A stretch of DNA of 64,000 nt from Burkholderiales bacterium (GTDB lineage Bacteria > Pseudomonadota > Gammaproteobacteria > Burkholderiales > Burkholderiaceae_C), in NCBI GenBank assembly GCA_019509985.1, contig JAEKLF010000032.1, forward strand, positions 62,001 through 126,000, read 5' to 3'. How positions within the stretch are numbered: position 1 is the first letter of the stretch; every line of letters starts with the position of its first letter. This document shows positions 44,064-53,053 of this stretch, in pieces. The position numbers were made by a program, and so were the translations under genes. Under the pieces are notes generated by a model. It saw only the letters and a list, made by a program, of their open reading frames with translations, had not been told where the DNA came from and ran no database searches.

Positions 44064-46468
44064 TTGACGATCATCTCCAGCACGCGGCGCTCGGCGGCCG
44101 GCAGCTCGTGAACGGAGAACCAGCCCGACTTCTCCGGCCGGTAGACGTACTGCGGCGGCGCGGCGGCGGCGATGCGCTGCTTCAGCGACGCGAGCGCGGC
44201 CTGCGCGGTCTCGGCCTGGCCCTGCGCCTGCAACGCGGCGGCCTGCACGATGACGGCGAGGTCGCTCCAGGGCCCGAGTGCCAGCGCCTCGGTGGCGCCG
44301 CGCTGGGCCGCGGCAGCGTCGCCGTCCAGCAGCGCCAGCCAGGCCTGCACGGCCAGCGTGTCAGGGTCGCGCGGATCGAGGATGAGGGCCTCCTTGAGCT
44401 GCGCGCGCGCGGGTTCGCGGCGGCCGGCGCGCAGCAGGTCCAGCGCGTAGTCGCGGCGCAGCGGCACGAGGCCGGTGCGCAGGCGCAGCACGGCGTCGTA
44501 CTGCGTGAAGGCCTCGTCCCAGCGGCCGCCCAGCGCCAGCGTGGCCGCCCGGCCCCATAGCGCCTCGGGCTGGTCGCCCTGGTAGGCCAGCACGGCCTCG
44601 TAGGCGGCCAGCGCGCGCGGCACATCGCCCAGACGCCGGTAGTGGTCGGCCAGCGCCAGGTCGACACGGAAGCGGTCCTCGCCCTTCAAGCCGGCCATGC
44701 CCTTGGCCAGCATGGGCACGACCTCCGTGGCCAGCGGCGCGCCACCATGCCACAGCGCGTCGGCGGCGCTGACGCGCAGCGCGCCGCTGCCCGGGTGGCG
44801 GGCCAGCGCGCGTTCGGCCAGCGCCTTGGCGGCGGGGCCGTTGCCTTCCAGCGCCAGCGCGTAGAGCCGCGCGTTGAGCGCGCTCTCGTCGTCGGGCGCG
44901 AGCTGGAGCGCGCGCTCGAACAGCGGCACCGCGTCGGTCAGCTTGCCGTCTTCCAGCTTCTGGTTGCCGGCGTTGACGAGGGCGATGGGCAGACTGGCAC
45001 GCGTGTCGCGCTGGGCGAAGGAGCGCTTCACGAGGGCGCGCAGTGCCGGGTCGATCTCGATCAGCCGCTCGCGCACGATCTCGCGGCCGTCGTAAGCGTC
45101 ACGCTTGGGCGACGCCTCGGCGTTCGCGCCCTCGGCGAAGTACTCCCACACCGAGCCGCCCGCGTAGCGCGACAGGAAGCCGTTGCGTGTCTTCGCGTCA
45201 CGCGTCTTGGCCTGCTGGTAGAGCGCCTGGATCTCGCGCGCCTGATCGGCCGTCATGACGCCGTGGACCTGGTGCGTCAGCTCGTGCAGCACGGTGTTGT
45301 ATTTGTCGAAGATGCTGCGCTCGACGTCCTCGACGCCGGTGACGGTGAAGTAGCCGCCCATGCCGCGCACGTCGTCCCACAGCCGCGAGTCGTAGTCGAT
45401 GCGTGCATCCTTCAGCGCATGGGCCTGCGGCGTCTCGGACAGGCGCATCCACATCGGCTTGATGAAGTGCGTGGCGCCGCCTTCCACCAGCACCGGGATG
45501 AAGGCCTTCCACGGCGCGACGGACAGCGCGACGCGCTTCTGGTGGCGCGGCGACAGGTCCTTCCAGTTCAGCACATAGCGCTCGATGCCGGGGACGACGG
45601 GCATGGGCGTGGCGGCAAAACGGCGCTCGTAGGCGGCGCGGTGCACATCGATGACGAAGCGCTGCGACTCCAGCGCCTTGGCCGCGATGGCATGCGCGCG
45701 GCCGAGCTGCGGGCAGCGCTCCAGCACGGCCAGGCTGAGGCTCAGGGCGGTGTCGAAGTCGCCCTGCTCGAAGGCGTCGGACGCGCGCCGCACGTCGGCC
45801 AGCAGCGGCGGGAAGGCGTCGCCGAGGCGGGCGGCGAGCTGCGTGTAGTTCTCGCGCGCATAGCCGTTGCCGAGCAGGTAGTGGGCGGCCTCGTGGTGGC
45901 GGTTCAGCGCGACGGCTTGCTCGGCGGCGGCAATCGCGTCCTCGGTGCGGCCCAGGCGGATCAGCGTGTCGGCCAGCGCGGCCAGGCCGTCGGCCGTGCG
46001 TTCGGCAGCCAGGCCTTCTTCGAGCCGCTTCAGCGACGCGTCGAACTCGCGCAGCTGGTAGTGGCGCTGGCCCAGGCCGCGCAGCGCCTGTGCCTTGTCG
46101 ACGGGGCGCGTGGCCCGGTCCAGCGCGCGCTCGAAGCACAGGCGGGCGCGCTCGAAGTCGCGTCGGTCCAGCGCCAGGCGGCCGGCCGCGAGCAGGTCGA
46201 CGGCATCCGCCTTCGTATCGCTCAGCACGCCGCGCGTGCGGCGGTCGATGCTGGCGCCGTCGTCGCGGGCGAACAGCCAGCGGTAGATCAGTTCGCGCTC
46301 GGCCGCGCCGGGCCTGGGGGCGCGCAACAGCGCATCCAGGTCGGCCCGCGCGCCGGCGTATTGCTGCTCGGTCAACAGCGCGGCCAGCCGGGTGGCGTCC
46401 GTGGCCGCGTGCGCGGCGTTCAGGGTCAGGCAGACGGCCAGGGTGACGGCCAGTTGGCGCCAGGGCAT
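44060..46468 (-). CDS. Secreted TPR protein with embedded zinc-metallopeptidase motif
   Basis: 802 residues. A signal peptide (about 1-21, ending AAHA) precedes TPR-like helical repeats to residue 290. Residues 291-450 hold a metalloprotease-like core with HELTH at 395-399 (HExxH) and a downstream Glu in WEYFAEGANAEAS (442-446), which could be the third zinc ligand. TPR repeats resume from 480 to 780. The combination suggests a periplasmic or outer-surface peptidase whose repeats select substrates. I do not recognise a named family. First gene of the operon leading into FUSC, frmA and fghA. Confidence 0.7.
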   Translation of the reverse strand: MPWRQLAVTLAVCLTLNAAHAATDATRLAALLTEQQYAGARADLDALLRAPRPGAAERELIYRWLFARDDGASIDRRTRGVLSDTKADAVDLLAAGRLALDRRDFERARLCFERALDRATRPVDKAQALRGLGQRHYQLREFDASLKRLEEGLAAERTADGLAALADTLIRLGRTEDAIAAAEQAVALNRHHEAAHYLLGNGYARENYTQLAARLGDAFPPLLADVRRASDAFEQGDFDTALSLSLAVLERCPQLGRAHAIAAKALESQRFVIDVHRAAYERRFAATPMPVVPGIERYVLNWKDLSPRHQKRVALSVAPWKAFIPVLVEGGATHFIKPMWMRLSETPQAHALKDARIDYDSRLWDDVRGMGGYFTVTGVEDVERSIFDKYNTVLHELTHQVHGVMTADQAREIQALYQQAKTRDAKTRNGFLSRYAGGSVWEYFAEGANAEASPKRDAYDGREIVRERLIEIDPALRALVKRSFAQRDTRASLPIALVNAGNQKLEDGKLTDAVPLFERALQLAPDDESALNARLYALALEGNGPAAKALAERALARHPGSGALRVSAADALWHGGAPLATEVVPMLAKGMAGLKGEDRFRVDLALADHYRRLGDVPRALAAYEAVLAYQGDQPEALWGRAATLALGGRWDEAFTQYDAVLRLRTGLVPLRRDYALDLLRAGRREPARAQLKEALILDPRDPDTLAVQAWLALLDGDAAAAQRGATEALALGPWSDLAVIVQAAALQAQGQAETAQAALASLKQRIAAAAPPQYVYRPEKSGWFSVHELPAAERRVLEMIVK

Positions 46469-46496
46469 TCAGGCTCCATGAAGTGGAGCCAGGATG

Positions 46497-47459
46497 CTAA
46501 TCGTCCGACGTGAACCCCGAGGCCTTGACGACCGGGCCCCAGTAGTCGCGCTCGGCCGCCAGGCGCTTGGCGTAGTCGGCCGGCGGTAGGCTGAGCGGCT
46601 CGAAGCCGAGCTTGGCCAGGGCTTCGATGACGCTGGGCTCGCGCACGGCGTTGCGGGCCAGCTCGGCGAGCTTGTCGACCAGGGCCTGCGGCGCCCGGGC
46701 CGGCGCGAACAGGCCGTAGCTCTCGACGCCGACGATGCCCTTGAAGCCCTGCTCCTCGAAGGTCGGCGCGTCGGGCACGAAGCGCGAGCGCTGCTTGTCG
46801 GTGACACCCAGCAGGCGCACGCGGCCAGTGGGCAGGTGGGGCAGGAAGTCGCCGATGGAGAAGCAGCCCGAGGCGATCTGGCCGCCCATCAGGTCCTGCA
46901 TGCCGGGTGCGGCGCCGCGATAGGGCGCGTGCGTCAGCTTGAGGCCCGCCGCGTGCTCGAACTGGTTGCCCAGGAAGTGCGGCATCGCGCCGGCCGCGGG
47001 CGACGCGTAGGCGGCCTTGTCGGGATTGGCCTTGGCCCAGTCGGCGAACTGGGCCAACGTCTTCACGGTGGCCGGCACCATGGGCCCGACGCCGAAGCCG
47101 CAGGTGGACAGCGCCAGCGGCGCGACCGGGATCACGTCGGTCACCGGGTTGTAGGCCAGCTTGCGGTAGGCGTGCGGGTAGATCGTGAACATGGACGAGG
47201 GGCTGACGAGCAGCGTCTGGCCGTCGGGCGCGGCGTCCTTCAGCGCGGCGATGGCGATGCGGCCGCCGGCGCCGACCTTCTGCTCGACGAGCACGGTGTC
47301 GGCCAGCTTGCCGCGGCAGAACTCGGCGAAGCGGCGCGCGGTGGTGTCCACCGAGCCACCGGGCGGGAAGCCGACGAGGATGCGCGGCGGCTGGCCTTGG
47401 GCGCGCGCGGCGAGCGGCAATGACGCGAGCGACAGCAGGGCGTGACGGCGTTGGATCAT
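46497..47459 (-). CDS. Tripartite tricarboxylate transporter substrate-binding protein (Bug/TctC family)
   Basis: 320 residues. A signal peptide (to ARA, residue 20) contains RR at positions 4-5 and may be Tat or Sec. ILVGFPPGGSVDTTARRF and GAGGRIAIAAL are the Bug signatures. The C-terminal block AERDYWGPVVKASGF is the family ending. TctA and TctB are absent nearby, as is common for Bug proteins of Burkholderiales. The ATG overlaps the MarR stop, so it is cotranscribed with a regulator divergent from a flavin monooxygenase; the ligand may be an aromatic acid. Confidence 0.9.
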   Translation of the reverse strand: MIQRRHALLSLASLPLAARAQGQPPRILVGFPPGGSVDTTARRFAEFCRGKLADTVLVEQKVGAGGRIAIAALKDAAPDGQTLLVSPSSMFTIYPHAYRKLAYNPVTDVIPVAPLALSTCGFGVGPMVPATVKTLAQFADWAKANPDKAAYASPAAGAMPHFLGNQFEHAAGLKLTHAPYRGAAPGMQDLMGGQIASGCFSIGDFLPHLPTGRVRLLGVTDKQRSRFVPDAPTFEEQGFKGIVGVESYGLFAPARAPQALVDKLAELARNAVREPSVIEALAKLGFEPLSLPPADYAKRLAAERDYWGPVVKASGFTSDD

Positions 47460-47986
47460 GGTCTTTGTCTCCTGGGCTTGTTGTGGTGCGGAGCGGTGGT
47501 GGACTGCGCGGTTGCCACCCAGGCCAGGCGCTCCAGGCCGGCCTTGAGTGCGGCGCCCTGTTCGCCAAGGGCGGCGAGCAGGGCCTGGTCATGGGCGGCC
47601 ACGGCCGCTTCCAGCCTGGCCAGCAGGCGCTTGCCGGCGGGCGTCAGGTGCAGGCCCCAGGCGCGGGCGTCGGCCGGCGTGTCGCGGCGCTCGGCCCAGC
47701 CTTGAGCGGTCAGCCAGTCGGTCAGGCGCAGCGCGCCGCTGCGGTGCAGGCCCATGGCCTGGGCCATCAGGCCCTGGCGCAGGCCGGGGTTGCGCGCGAT
47801 CAGCACCAGCGCGGCATAGCGCTGCGGGCTGATGTCCCAGGCGGCGGTGGCGCGGTAGAAGTCCAGGTAGAGGGCGTTCTGCGCGCGGCGCAGCGCATAG
47901 CCCAGCAGGCCGTCCAGCGGGCCGTAGTCCAGGCCAGGCACGGGCAGCAGCGGGCCTTCGGGATCGGGGCTGGCGGTCCTGTTCAC
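47456..47986 (-). CDS. MarR family transcriptional regulator
   Basis: 176 residues if it starts at GTG 47986; ATG at 48022 would add 12 residues and has a fair ribosome site, but would place the operator-like palindrome inside the gene. The winged helix spans about residues 55-125 (AWDISPQRYAALVLIARNPGLRQGLMAQAMGLHRSGALRLTDWL and following). Conserved Asp and Arg at the wing (DTPADARAWGLHLTPAGK) are present. Probably represses or is released by a phenolic ligand. Divergent from the monooxygenase. Confidence 0.83.
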   Translation of the reverse strand: MNRTASPDPEGPLLPVPGLDYGPLDGLLGYALRRAQNALYLDFYRATAAWDISPQRYAALVLIARNPGLRQGLMAQAMGLHRSGALRLTDWLTAQGWAERRDTPADARAWGLHLTPAGKRLLARLEAAVAAHDQALLAALGEQGAALKAGLERLAWVATAQSTTAPHHNKPRRQRP

Positions 47987-48004
47987 CAGCTCAGCGTAGG
48001 TTTT

Positions 48005-48034
48005 GTTGCACAGCGCAACCATCTCGCTTACCCT
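48005..48034 (+). promoter_or_regulatory. MarR operator and overlapping promoter of the flavin monooxygenase
   Basis: The inverted repeat GTTGC-ACAGC-GCAAC (48005-48019) resembles MarR-family sites of the TTGTTGCAC class. On the plus strand it overlaps a -35 of TTGCAC (48006-48011); 17 bp downstream lies TACCCT as a weak -10, which puts the start of transcription at about the ATG (48041), i.e. a leaderless message. MarR bound here would block RNA polymerase. Confidence 0.5.
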
Positions 48035-48040
48035 GATCGC

Positions 48041-49273
48041 ATGAACATCGTGATCGCGGGCGGCGGCATCGGCGGGTTGACGGCAGCGCTGGCGCTGCAG
48101 TCCCGTGGCCATCGCGTGACCGTGCTGGAAGCCGTGCGGGACCCCAAACCGCTGGGCGTCGGCATCAACCTGCTGCCCCATGCCGTAGCCGTGCTGGACG
48201 AGCTGGGCCTGCTGCCGGCGCTGCGCGGCATGGCCGTCGAGACCTCGGCCCTGGTCTTCGCCAACCGCCACGGCCAGGCCATCTACCGCGACCCGCGTGG
48301 GCTTGTCGGCGGCTACAGCCATGCGCAGCTCAGCATCCACCGCGGCGAGCTGCAGATGATGCTGTGGCGGCAGGCGTGCGCCAGGCTCACCGTGCTCAGC
48401 GGCCAGCGCGTCGTCGGCATGCGCGAGGAGAGCGGCAAGGCAATTGCCGAGATCGAGACGGCGGACGGCCCGCGCAAGCTGTCGGCCGACCTCGTCATCG
48501 GCGCCGACGGCATCCACTCGGCGCTGCGCCGCCGCCTGGCGCCCGACGAAAGCGCGCCTTGCTGGCGCGGCGTCATGATGTGGCGCGGCACGAGCTGGGC
48601 GCCGCCCTTCCTGGACGGCCGCACGATGGTGCAGGCCGGCCACAGCCGCGCCAAGTTCGTCGTCTACCCGATAGCCGCGCCGCGTGAAGGGGATGGCCTG
48701 CAGCTGATCAACTGGATTGCCGACCGCCGTGTGCGCGAGCCCGAGCCCGGCCTGACGGCACCGGACCGCGCCGACTGGAGCCGCGCCGGCAAGCTCGACG
48801 ACCTGCTGCCCACCTTCGGCTCCTGGCGCTTCGACTGGCTGGACGTGCCCGGCCTCATCCGCGGGGCCGAGCAGATGCTGGAATGGCCCATGGTGGACCG
48901 CGACCCGCTGCCGCGCTGGCGGCTCGGGCGTTCGACGCTGCTGGGCGACGCGGCCCACCCGATGTTCCCCATCGGCTCCAACGGCGCGACCCAGGCCATC
49001 CTGGACGCGAAGGCGCTGGCTGACGCCCTCTCGGCGCACGCCGACCTCGACACGGCGCTGGCCGCCTACGAGGACGAGCGCCGCCCGCTGTGCGCCCGCA
49101 TCGTCGACATGAACCGCCGCGAAGGGCTGGACGCCATCCTCGACCGCGTCGAGGCGCTGGCGCCCGAGGGCTTCACCAACCTCGCCGACGTCATCGACCC
49201 CGCCGAGGTGGCCGCCGAGATCAATGCCTACAAGGCCGCCGCCGGCCACCGCACGCGCACGATCGCCCCTTGA
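48041..49273 (+). CDS. FAD-dependent aromatic monooxygenase
   Basis: 410 residues from ATG at 48041. GGGIGGLTAALAL is the dinucleotide-binding Rossmann start, DLVIGADGIHSALR the DG motif, and LLGDAAHPMFPIGSNGATQAI the GD motif contacting the flavin ribityl. These define class A flavoprotein hydroxylases such as salicylate or 6-hydroxynicotinate 3-monooxygenase. The substrate is unknown. Context: divergent MarR and Bug-type binding protein suggest an aromatic acid uptake and hydroxylation module. Confidence 0.88.
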   Translation: MNIVIAGGGIGGLTAALALQSRGHRVTVLEAVRDPKPLGVGINLLPHAVAVLDELGLLPALRGMAVETSALVFANRHGQAIYRDPRGLVGGYSHAQLSIHRGELQMMLWRQACARLTVLSGQRVVGMREESGKAIAEIETADGPRKLSADLVIGADGIHSALRRRLAPDESAPCWRGVMMWRGTSWAPPFLDGRTMVQAGHSRAKFVVYPIAAPREGDGLQLINWIADRRVREPEPGLTAPDRADWSRAGKLDDLLPTFGSWRFDWLDVPGLIRGAEQMLEWPMVDRDPLPRWRLGRSTLLGDAAHPMFPIGSNGATQAILDAKALADALSAHADLDTALAAYEDERRPLCARIVDMNRREGLDAILDRVEALAPEGFTNLADVIDPAEVAAEINAYKAAAGHRTRTIAP

Positions 49274-49327
49274 TCTGCGGGGCCGCGGCGACGATCATCG
49301 CGGCCCGCCCCCCGCAGGAAGCCGTCG

Positions 49328-51244
49328 ATGCCGTCACCCAAGCTGGGCCGCTCCGTCCCGCCGCATGAACGCCAGCCGGTTCCCTGGTACCAGCCCGATG
49401 TGCTGGGGACGGCGGCGCTGCAGGTGCTGTCCTCGCTGGACCAGCTGCGCAACCGCGACGGCCGCGAGAGCCAGTCGCTGCCGTTGGTCATCATCGACCG
49501 CAGCCAGCCCGAGGCCGATGGCGAGTTCAAGGGCGAGGGCTGGTTCGACTTCATCGCCGACACGGGCGACGGCGGCAATGCCTGCTACGCCGTCGCGAGC
49601 GCCGCGCTGGCGCCCGAGCTGAGGCTGGACGGCGAGACCTTGCCGCGCGGCCAGCTGCTGCTGTTCGGCGGCGACCTGGCCTACCCGGCCGCCAGCACCG
49701 ACGACTATCGCTTCCGCTTCGTCGAGATGTTCGAGGCCGTGCGCAACGACAGTGCCGACACGATGGTGCGCGGGCGGCGGCTGACGCTGGCCGCCATCCC
49801 GCAGAACCACGACTGGATGGACTCGACCTCCACCTTCAGCCGCTACTTCGTGCGCGGCTACGACTCGGCGCCGCTGCTGGGCGCCGACATCCCGCAGCGC
49901 CAGACCTATTTCTGCGTGAAGCTGCCCGGCGGCTGGTGGGTGCTGGGGCTGGACTTCGCGCTGACGCACGACATCGACCGCGACCAGTACGAGCAGTTCG
50001 AGACGCTGGCCGTCGGCGGCCATGGCAAGCCCGCCGTCATGGGCGCGGACGACAAGGTCATCCTGATCTACCCCGAGCCCTACTGGACGCGGCCCATTGG
50101 CGACGGCGCCGACCCCAGCCACCCCAAGCGCTACCAGCGCCTGGAGGGCCTGCTGCGCGGCCGCATCCGGCTGCGCCTGGCGGGCGACCTGCACCACTAC
50201 ATGCGCTGGGATGCGGCGGACCTGGCCACCGACGGCCGCCTCGTCGTCTGCGGCACCGGCGGCGCCTTCAGCCACCCGACGCACACCAAGACGACGACGC
50301 GGCCGGTGCGGCTGCGCGCCTTCGACACGAGCGACTGCATCCCGCCCGAGCCGCGTACCGACCTGCCGGCACTGCAGGTGGGGCTGACCGGCAAGCGCGG
50401 CGGCGGCCAGCGCTTCCAGCGTCAGGAGGCGACGGTCTACCCAAGCGCGGCGGTGTCGCGCAAGCGGGCCTGGGCCAACCTGTTCGCCTTCCTGCCGGGC
50501 GCCGCGGGCAGCCCGGGCAATGTCGGCTTTGCCGTGCTGCTGGGCGCGTTCTACTGGTTCAACGCCTACCTGAACTCCATGCCGTTCTCGTGGTCGTTCA
50601 AGGCCGATGGCTTCCAGCCGCTGTGGGTCTACGCGCCGGGCGAGTACGCGGCGGTGCTGGCGCTGTGGTTCAAGGCCATGGTGTTCAGCCCGCTGGGCTT
50701 CCTGATCAATCTGCTGATGGCCTTCGGCTGCATGGTCATGGGCCGCGAGGCCATCGACGAGCTGTCACCCGACGATGGCCGCGCCTGGCGCTGGGCCGTC
50801 ACCTGGGGCATGGGCGCCGTGCACGCCCTCGTCCATGTGCTGATGGTCTTCAGCCTGGAGTTCGGCTTCCACCAGGCCGTGAGCCGCCTGGGCTGGCTGG
50901 GCAACCGGGACCAGTCGCTGGGCCTGATCCTGCAATCGCTGTGCGTGGGCGTCGGCGTCTTCGTCGGCGGCATGGTGCTGGGCTCGGCGCTGTTCGGCAC
51001 CTACCTGGCGCTGATGTCGCGCCTGGGCCTGCTGACCAACAACGGCTACTCGGCGCTGGCCGGGCAGGACAACAAGGGCTTCCTGCGCTTTCGCGTGCGC
51101 GCCGACGGCAGCCTGACGGCCTATTTCATCGCCATCGACCGCGTGCCGCGGCGCTGGAAGCGCAGCAAGCCGCCCGGCCCGGTCTGGCGCGCGGACGATG
51201 CCGAGGCCACGCCGCCGCGGCTGCACGACCAGTTCGAGGTCTGA
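49328..51244 (+). CDS. Membrane-anchored calcineurin-like metallophosphoesterase
   Basis: 638 residues. Residues 70-330 resemble a calcineurin fold: FIADTGDGG, GGDLAYPAAS, QNHDW where the canonical motif is GNHD, and LAGDLHHYMRW near the end. The C-terminal 240 residues have five or six hydrophobic helices (FAVLLGAFYWFNAYL, LGFLINLLMAFGCMVMG, AVHALVHVLMVFSLEF, LCVGVGVFVGGMVLGS). There is no signal peptide, so the catalytic domain should face the cytoplasm. I cannot name the substrate. It begins 54 bp after the monooxygenase. Confidence 0.75.
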   Translation: MPSPKLGRSVPPHERQPVPWYQPDVLGTAALQVLSSLDQLRNRDGRESQSLPLVIIDRSQPEADGEFKGEGWFDFIADTGDGGNACYAVASAALAPELRLDGETLPRGQLLLFGGDLAYPAASTDDYRFRFVEMFEAVRNDSADTMVRGRRLTLAAIPQNHDWMDSTSTFSRYFVRGYDSAPLLGADIPQRQTYFCVKLPGGWWVLGLDFALTHDIDRDQYEQFETLAVGGHGKPAVMGADDKVILIYPEPYWTRPIGDGADPSHPKRYQRLEGLLRGRIRLRLAGDLHHYMRWDAADLATDGRLVVCGTGGAFSHPTHTKTTTRPVRLRAFDTSDCIPPEPRTDLPALQVGLTGKRGGGQRFQRQEATVYPSAAVSRKRAWANLFAFLPGAAGSPGNVGFAVLLGAFYWFNAYLNSMPFSWSFKADGFQPLWVYAPGEYAAVLALWFKAMVFSPLGFLINLLMAFGCMVMGREAIDELSPDDGRAWRWAVTWGMGAVHALVHVLMVFSLEFGFHQAVSRLGWLGNRDQSLGLILQSLCVGVGVFVGGMVLGSALFGTYLALMSRLGLLTNNGYSALAGQDNKGFLRFRVRADGSLTAYFIAIDRVPRRWKRSKPPGPVWRADDAEATPPRLHDQFEV

Positions 51245-52960
51245 TCAGGCCTTCAGCATCTCGGCGGCGATGAGCCGCACCGGCGCGCTGCCGTAGCTGA
51301 GGAACTGCTCGTGGAAGCGCTTCAGGTCAAAGCCCGGCCGTGACTTCAGCTGCTCGCGCAGCGCGAAGATCTCGCTGTAGCCGCTGAAGTAGCTCGTCAG
51401 CTGCACCGAGCTGAGCTGCACGCGGCGCCATTTCTCCTTGGCCTCGCTGGCGGTCTGGAAGGCCTGGCGGGTCAGCAGGTCGATCGCGTCGGCCTCGCTC
51501 ATGCCGAGCACGTGCACGCCGTAGTCCAGCACGGTGTTGGTGACCGAGCGCAGATGCCATTTGCCCCACATCAGCGTCATCTCCGGCGAGGCGCCGTAGC
51601 CGCTCTCGATCATCATGCGCTCGCCGTAGACGGCCCAGCCCTCCACCATCGCACCGTTGCCGAACAGGGCCTTGACCTTGCTCGGCGCGCGGTTGGCGTA
51701 GACGAGCTGGGTGTAGTGGCCCGGGATGGCCTCGTGGATGTTGAGGATCTGCAGGATCCAATGGTTGTACTCGCGCAGGCTGCTCTCGGCCTCGGCGTCG
51801 CTGAGGCCGTCCAGCGGCGTCACGTTGTAGTAGGTGCGGTCCTGCGGCCGGTAAGGGCCGGGCGCCTCGATGCCGGCGCCGGCCACGCCGCGCTCGTACT
51901 CCGGCGTCTCGCGCACGACCAGCGGCTTGCTGGCGTCCTGGGTGAGCAGGTCGTGGTCGCGGATCCAGGCCTCCAACACGGGGATCTGGGCGCGGATCTC
52001 GTCGACGAACTGCTCGCGCTTCACGTGCCGTTCACTGAGCTTGGCGATGACGCGGCCGATCAGCGCGAAGCGGTCGGCGGGCGGCGCCTCGCTGCCGATG
52101 ACCGAGGGCCACAGCGCGGCAGCCTGGGCCTGCATGCTGGCCAGCACCTCCTCGCGGCGCTGTTGGGCGAAGTCGTAGGTCTGCCTGGCGGTGCGGGCGG
52201 ACTGGATGTCGTGCGCGAACTTGGGCTCGTAGAGCTCGGCACCGAGGCGGAAGCTCCGCCTGGCCGTGGGCAGCAGGCGCTTCAGATGAGCCACGTAGCC
52301 GTTGACCGCCGCGCGGGCCTGGGCAAGCGGCGCCTTGAAGGCAGCCGCCTGGCCAGCCTCGGCGGCGCGCCTGGCGATGTCGTCCAGCACGCCGAGCACG
52401 CCGGGTGCCTGCTGGATAGCCAGCTCGCTGTGCTCGCGCGTGATCCCGCCATCACCGGCCAGGCTGGCCTGGGCGGCGCGGTAGTAGGCGGGCAATGCGA
52501 CCAGGCGCGGCCTGAGCGTCTTCAGGCGTTCGGGCAGCGGCGCGTAGTCGGTGTTCAGCAGCAGGTCCAGCAGGCCCGCCGGGTTGTGCTCGGCCGGGCT
52601 CCACGACCATTCACGCAGGCTGTCCAGCCGCCACAGGTCGCTCTGGATCTTGGCGATCAGCATGGCGCGGTCCATGCGCTGGCTGGTGTTCAGCGGGGCT
52701 TCCGGCTGGCGCTCGAACTCGGCCAGCCACTGCTTCAGGAACACGCGCAGGCGCCCGCGCCGCGCGGCACTGGGCAGGCTGACCTGCGGCCCGAACTCGA
52801 AGCGCCCGGCATTCACGGCGGCGTCGGGGTCCAGCTTCCACAGGCCTTCGAGAAAGCTTTCGGCGAGCTTGTCGAAGCCGGCGTCCTGGGCCAGCACCGG
52901 CGCCGACAGCAGCGGCGCCGCGGTGAAAACGAGATTGAACTGGCGGCGGTTGAAGAACAT
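51245..52960 (-). CDS. DUF885 family protein (peptidase-like)
   Basis: 571 residues with a signal peptide (cleavage near LAQ, residue 25). HEAIPGHYTQL (HExxxGH) is the metal-binding signature of DUF885/M32-related peptidases, and YGVHVLGMSEADAIDLL the following conserved block. Probably a periplasmic metallohydrolase of unknown substrate. The stop directly abuts the convergent phosphoesterase stop, with no terminator between. Confidence 0.85.
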   Translation of the reverse strand: MFFNRRQFNLVFTAAPLLSAPVLAQDAGFDKLAESFLEGLWKLDPDAAVNAGRFEFGPQVSLPSAARRGRLRVFLKQWLAEFERQPEAPLNTSQRMDRAMLIAKIQSDLWRLDSLREWSWSPAEHNPAGLLDLLLNTDYAPLPERLKTLRPRLVALPAYYRAAQASLAGDGGITREHSELAIQQAPGVLGVLDDIARRAAEAGQAAAFKAPLAQARAAVNGYVAHLKRLLPTARRSFRLGAELYEPKFAHDIQSARTARQTYDFAQQRREEVLASMQAQAAALWPSVIGSEAPPADRFALIGRVIAKLSERHVKREQFVDEIRAQIPVLEAWIRDHDLLTQDASKPLVVRETPEYERGVAGAGIEAPGPYRPQDRTYYNVTPLDGLSDAEAESSLREYNHWILQILNIHEAIPGHYTQLVYANRAPSKVKALFGNGAMVEGWAVYGERMMIESGYGASPEMTLMWGKWHLRSVTNTVLDYGVHVLGMSEADAIDLLTRQAFQTASEAKEKWRRVQLSSVQLTSYFSGYSEIFALREQLKSRPGFDLKRFHEQFLSYGSAPVRLIAAEMLKA

Positions 52961-53053
52961 GGTGGGGCGTCTGGGCGATGAGGCGTCGGGCCTCGATCGT
53001 CGCTCAGGACGGCCGCGGCGCCAAAAGTCGTGGGTGACGCCCCCCGACGCGCC

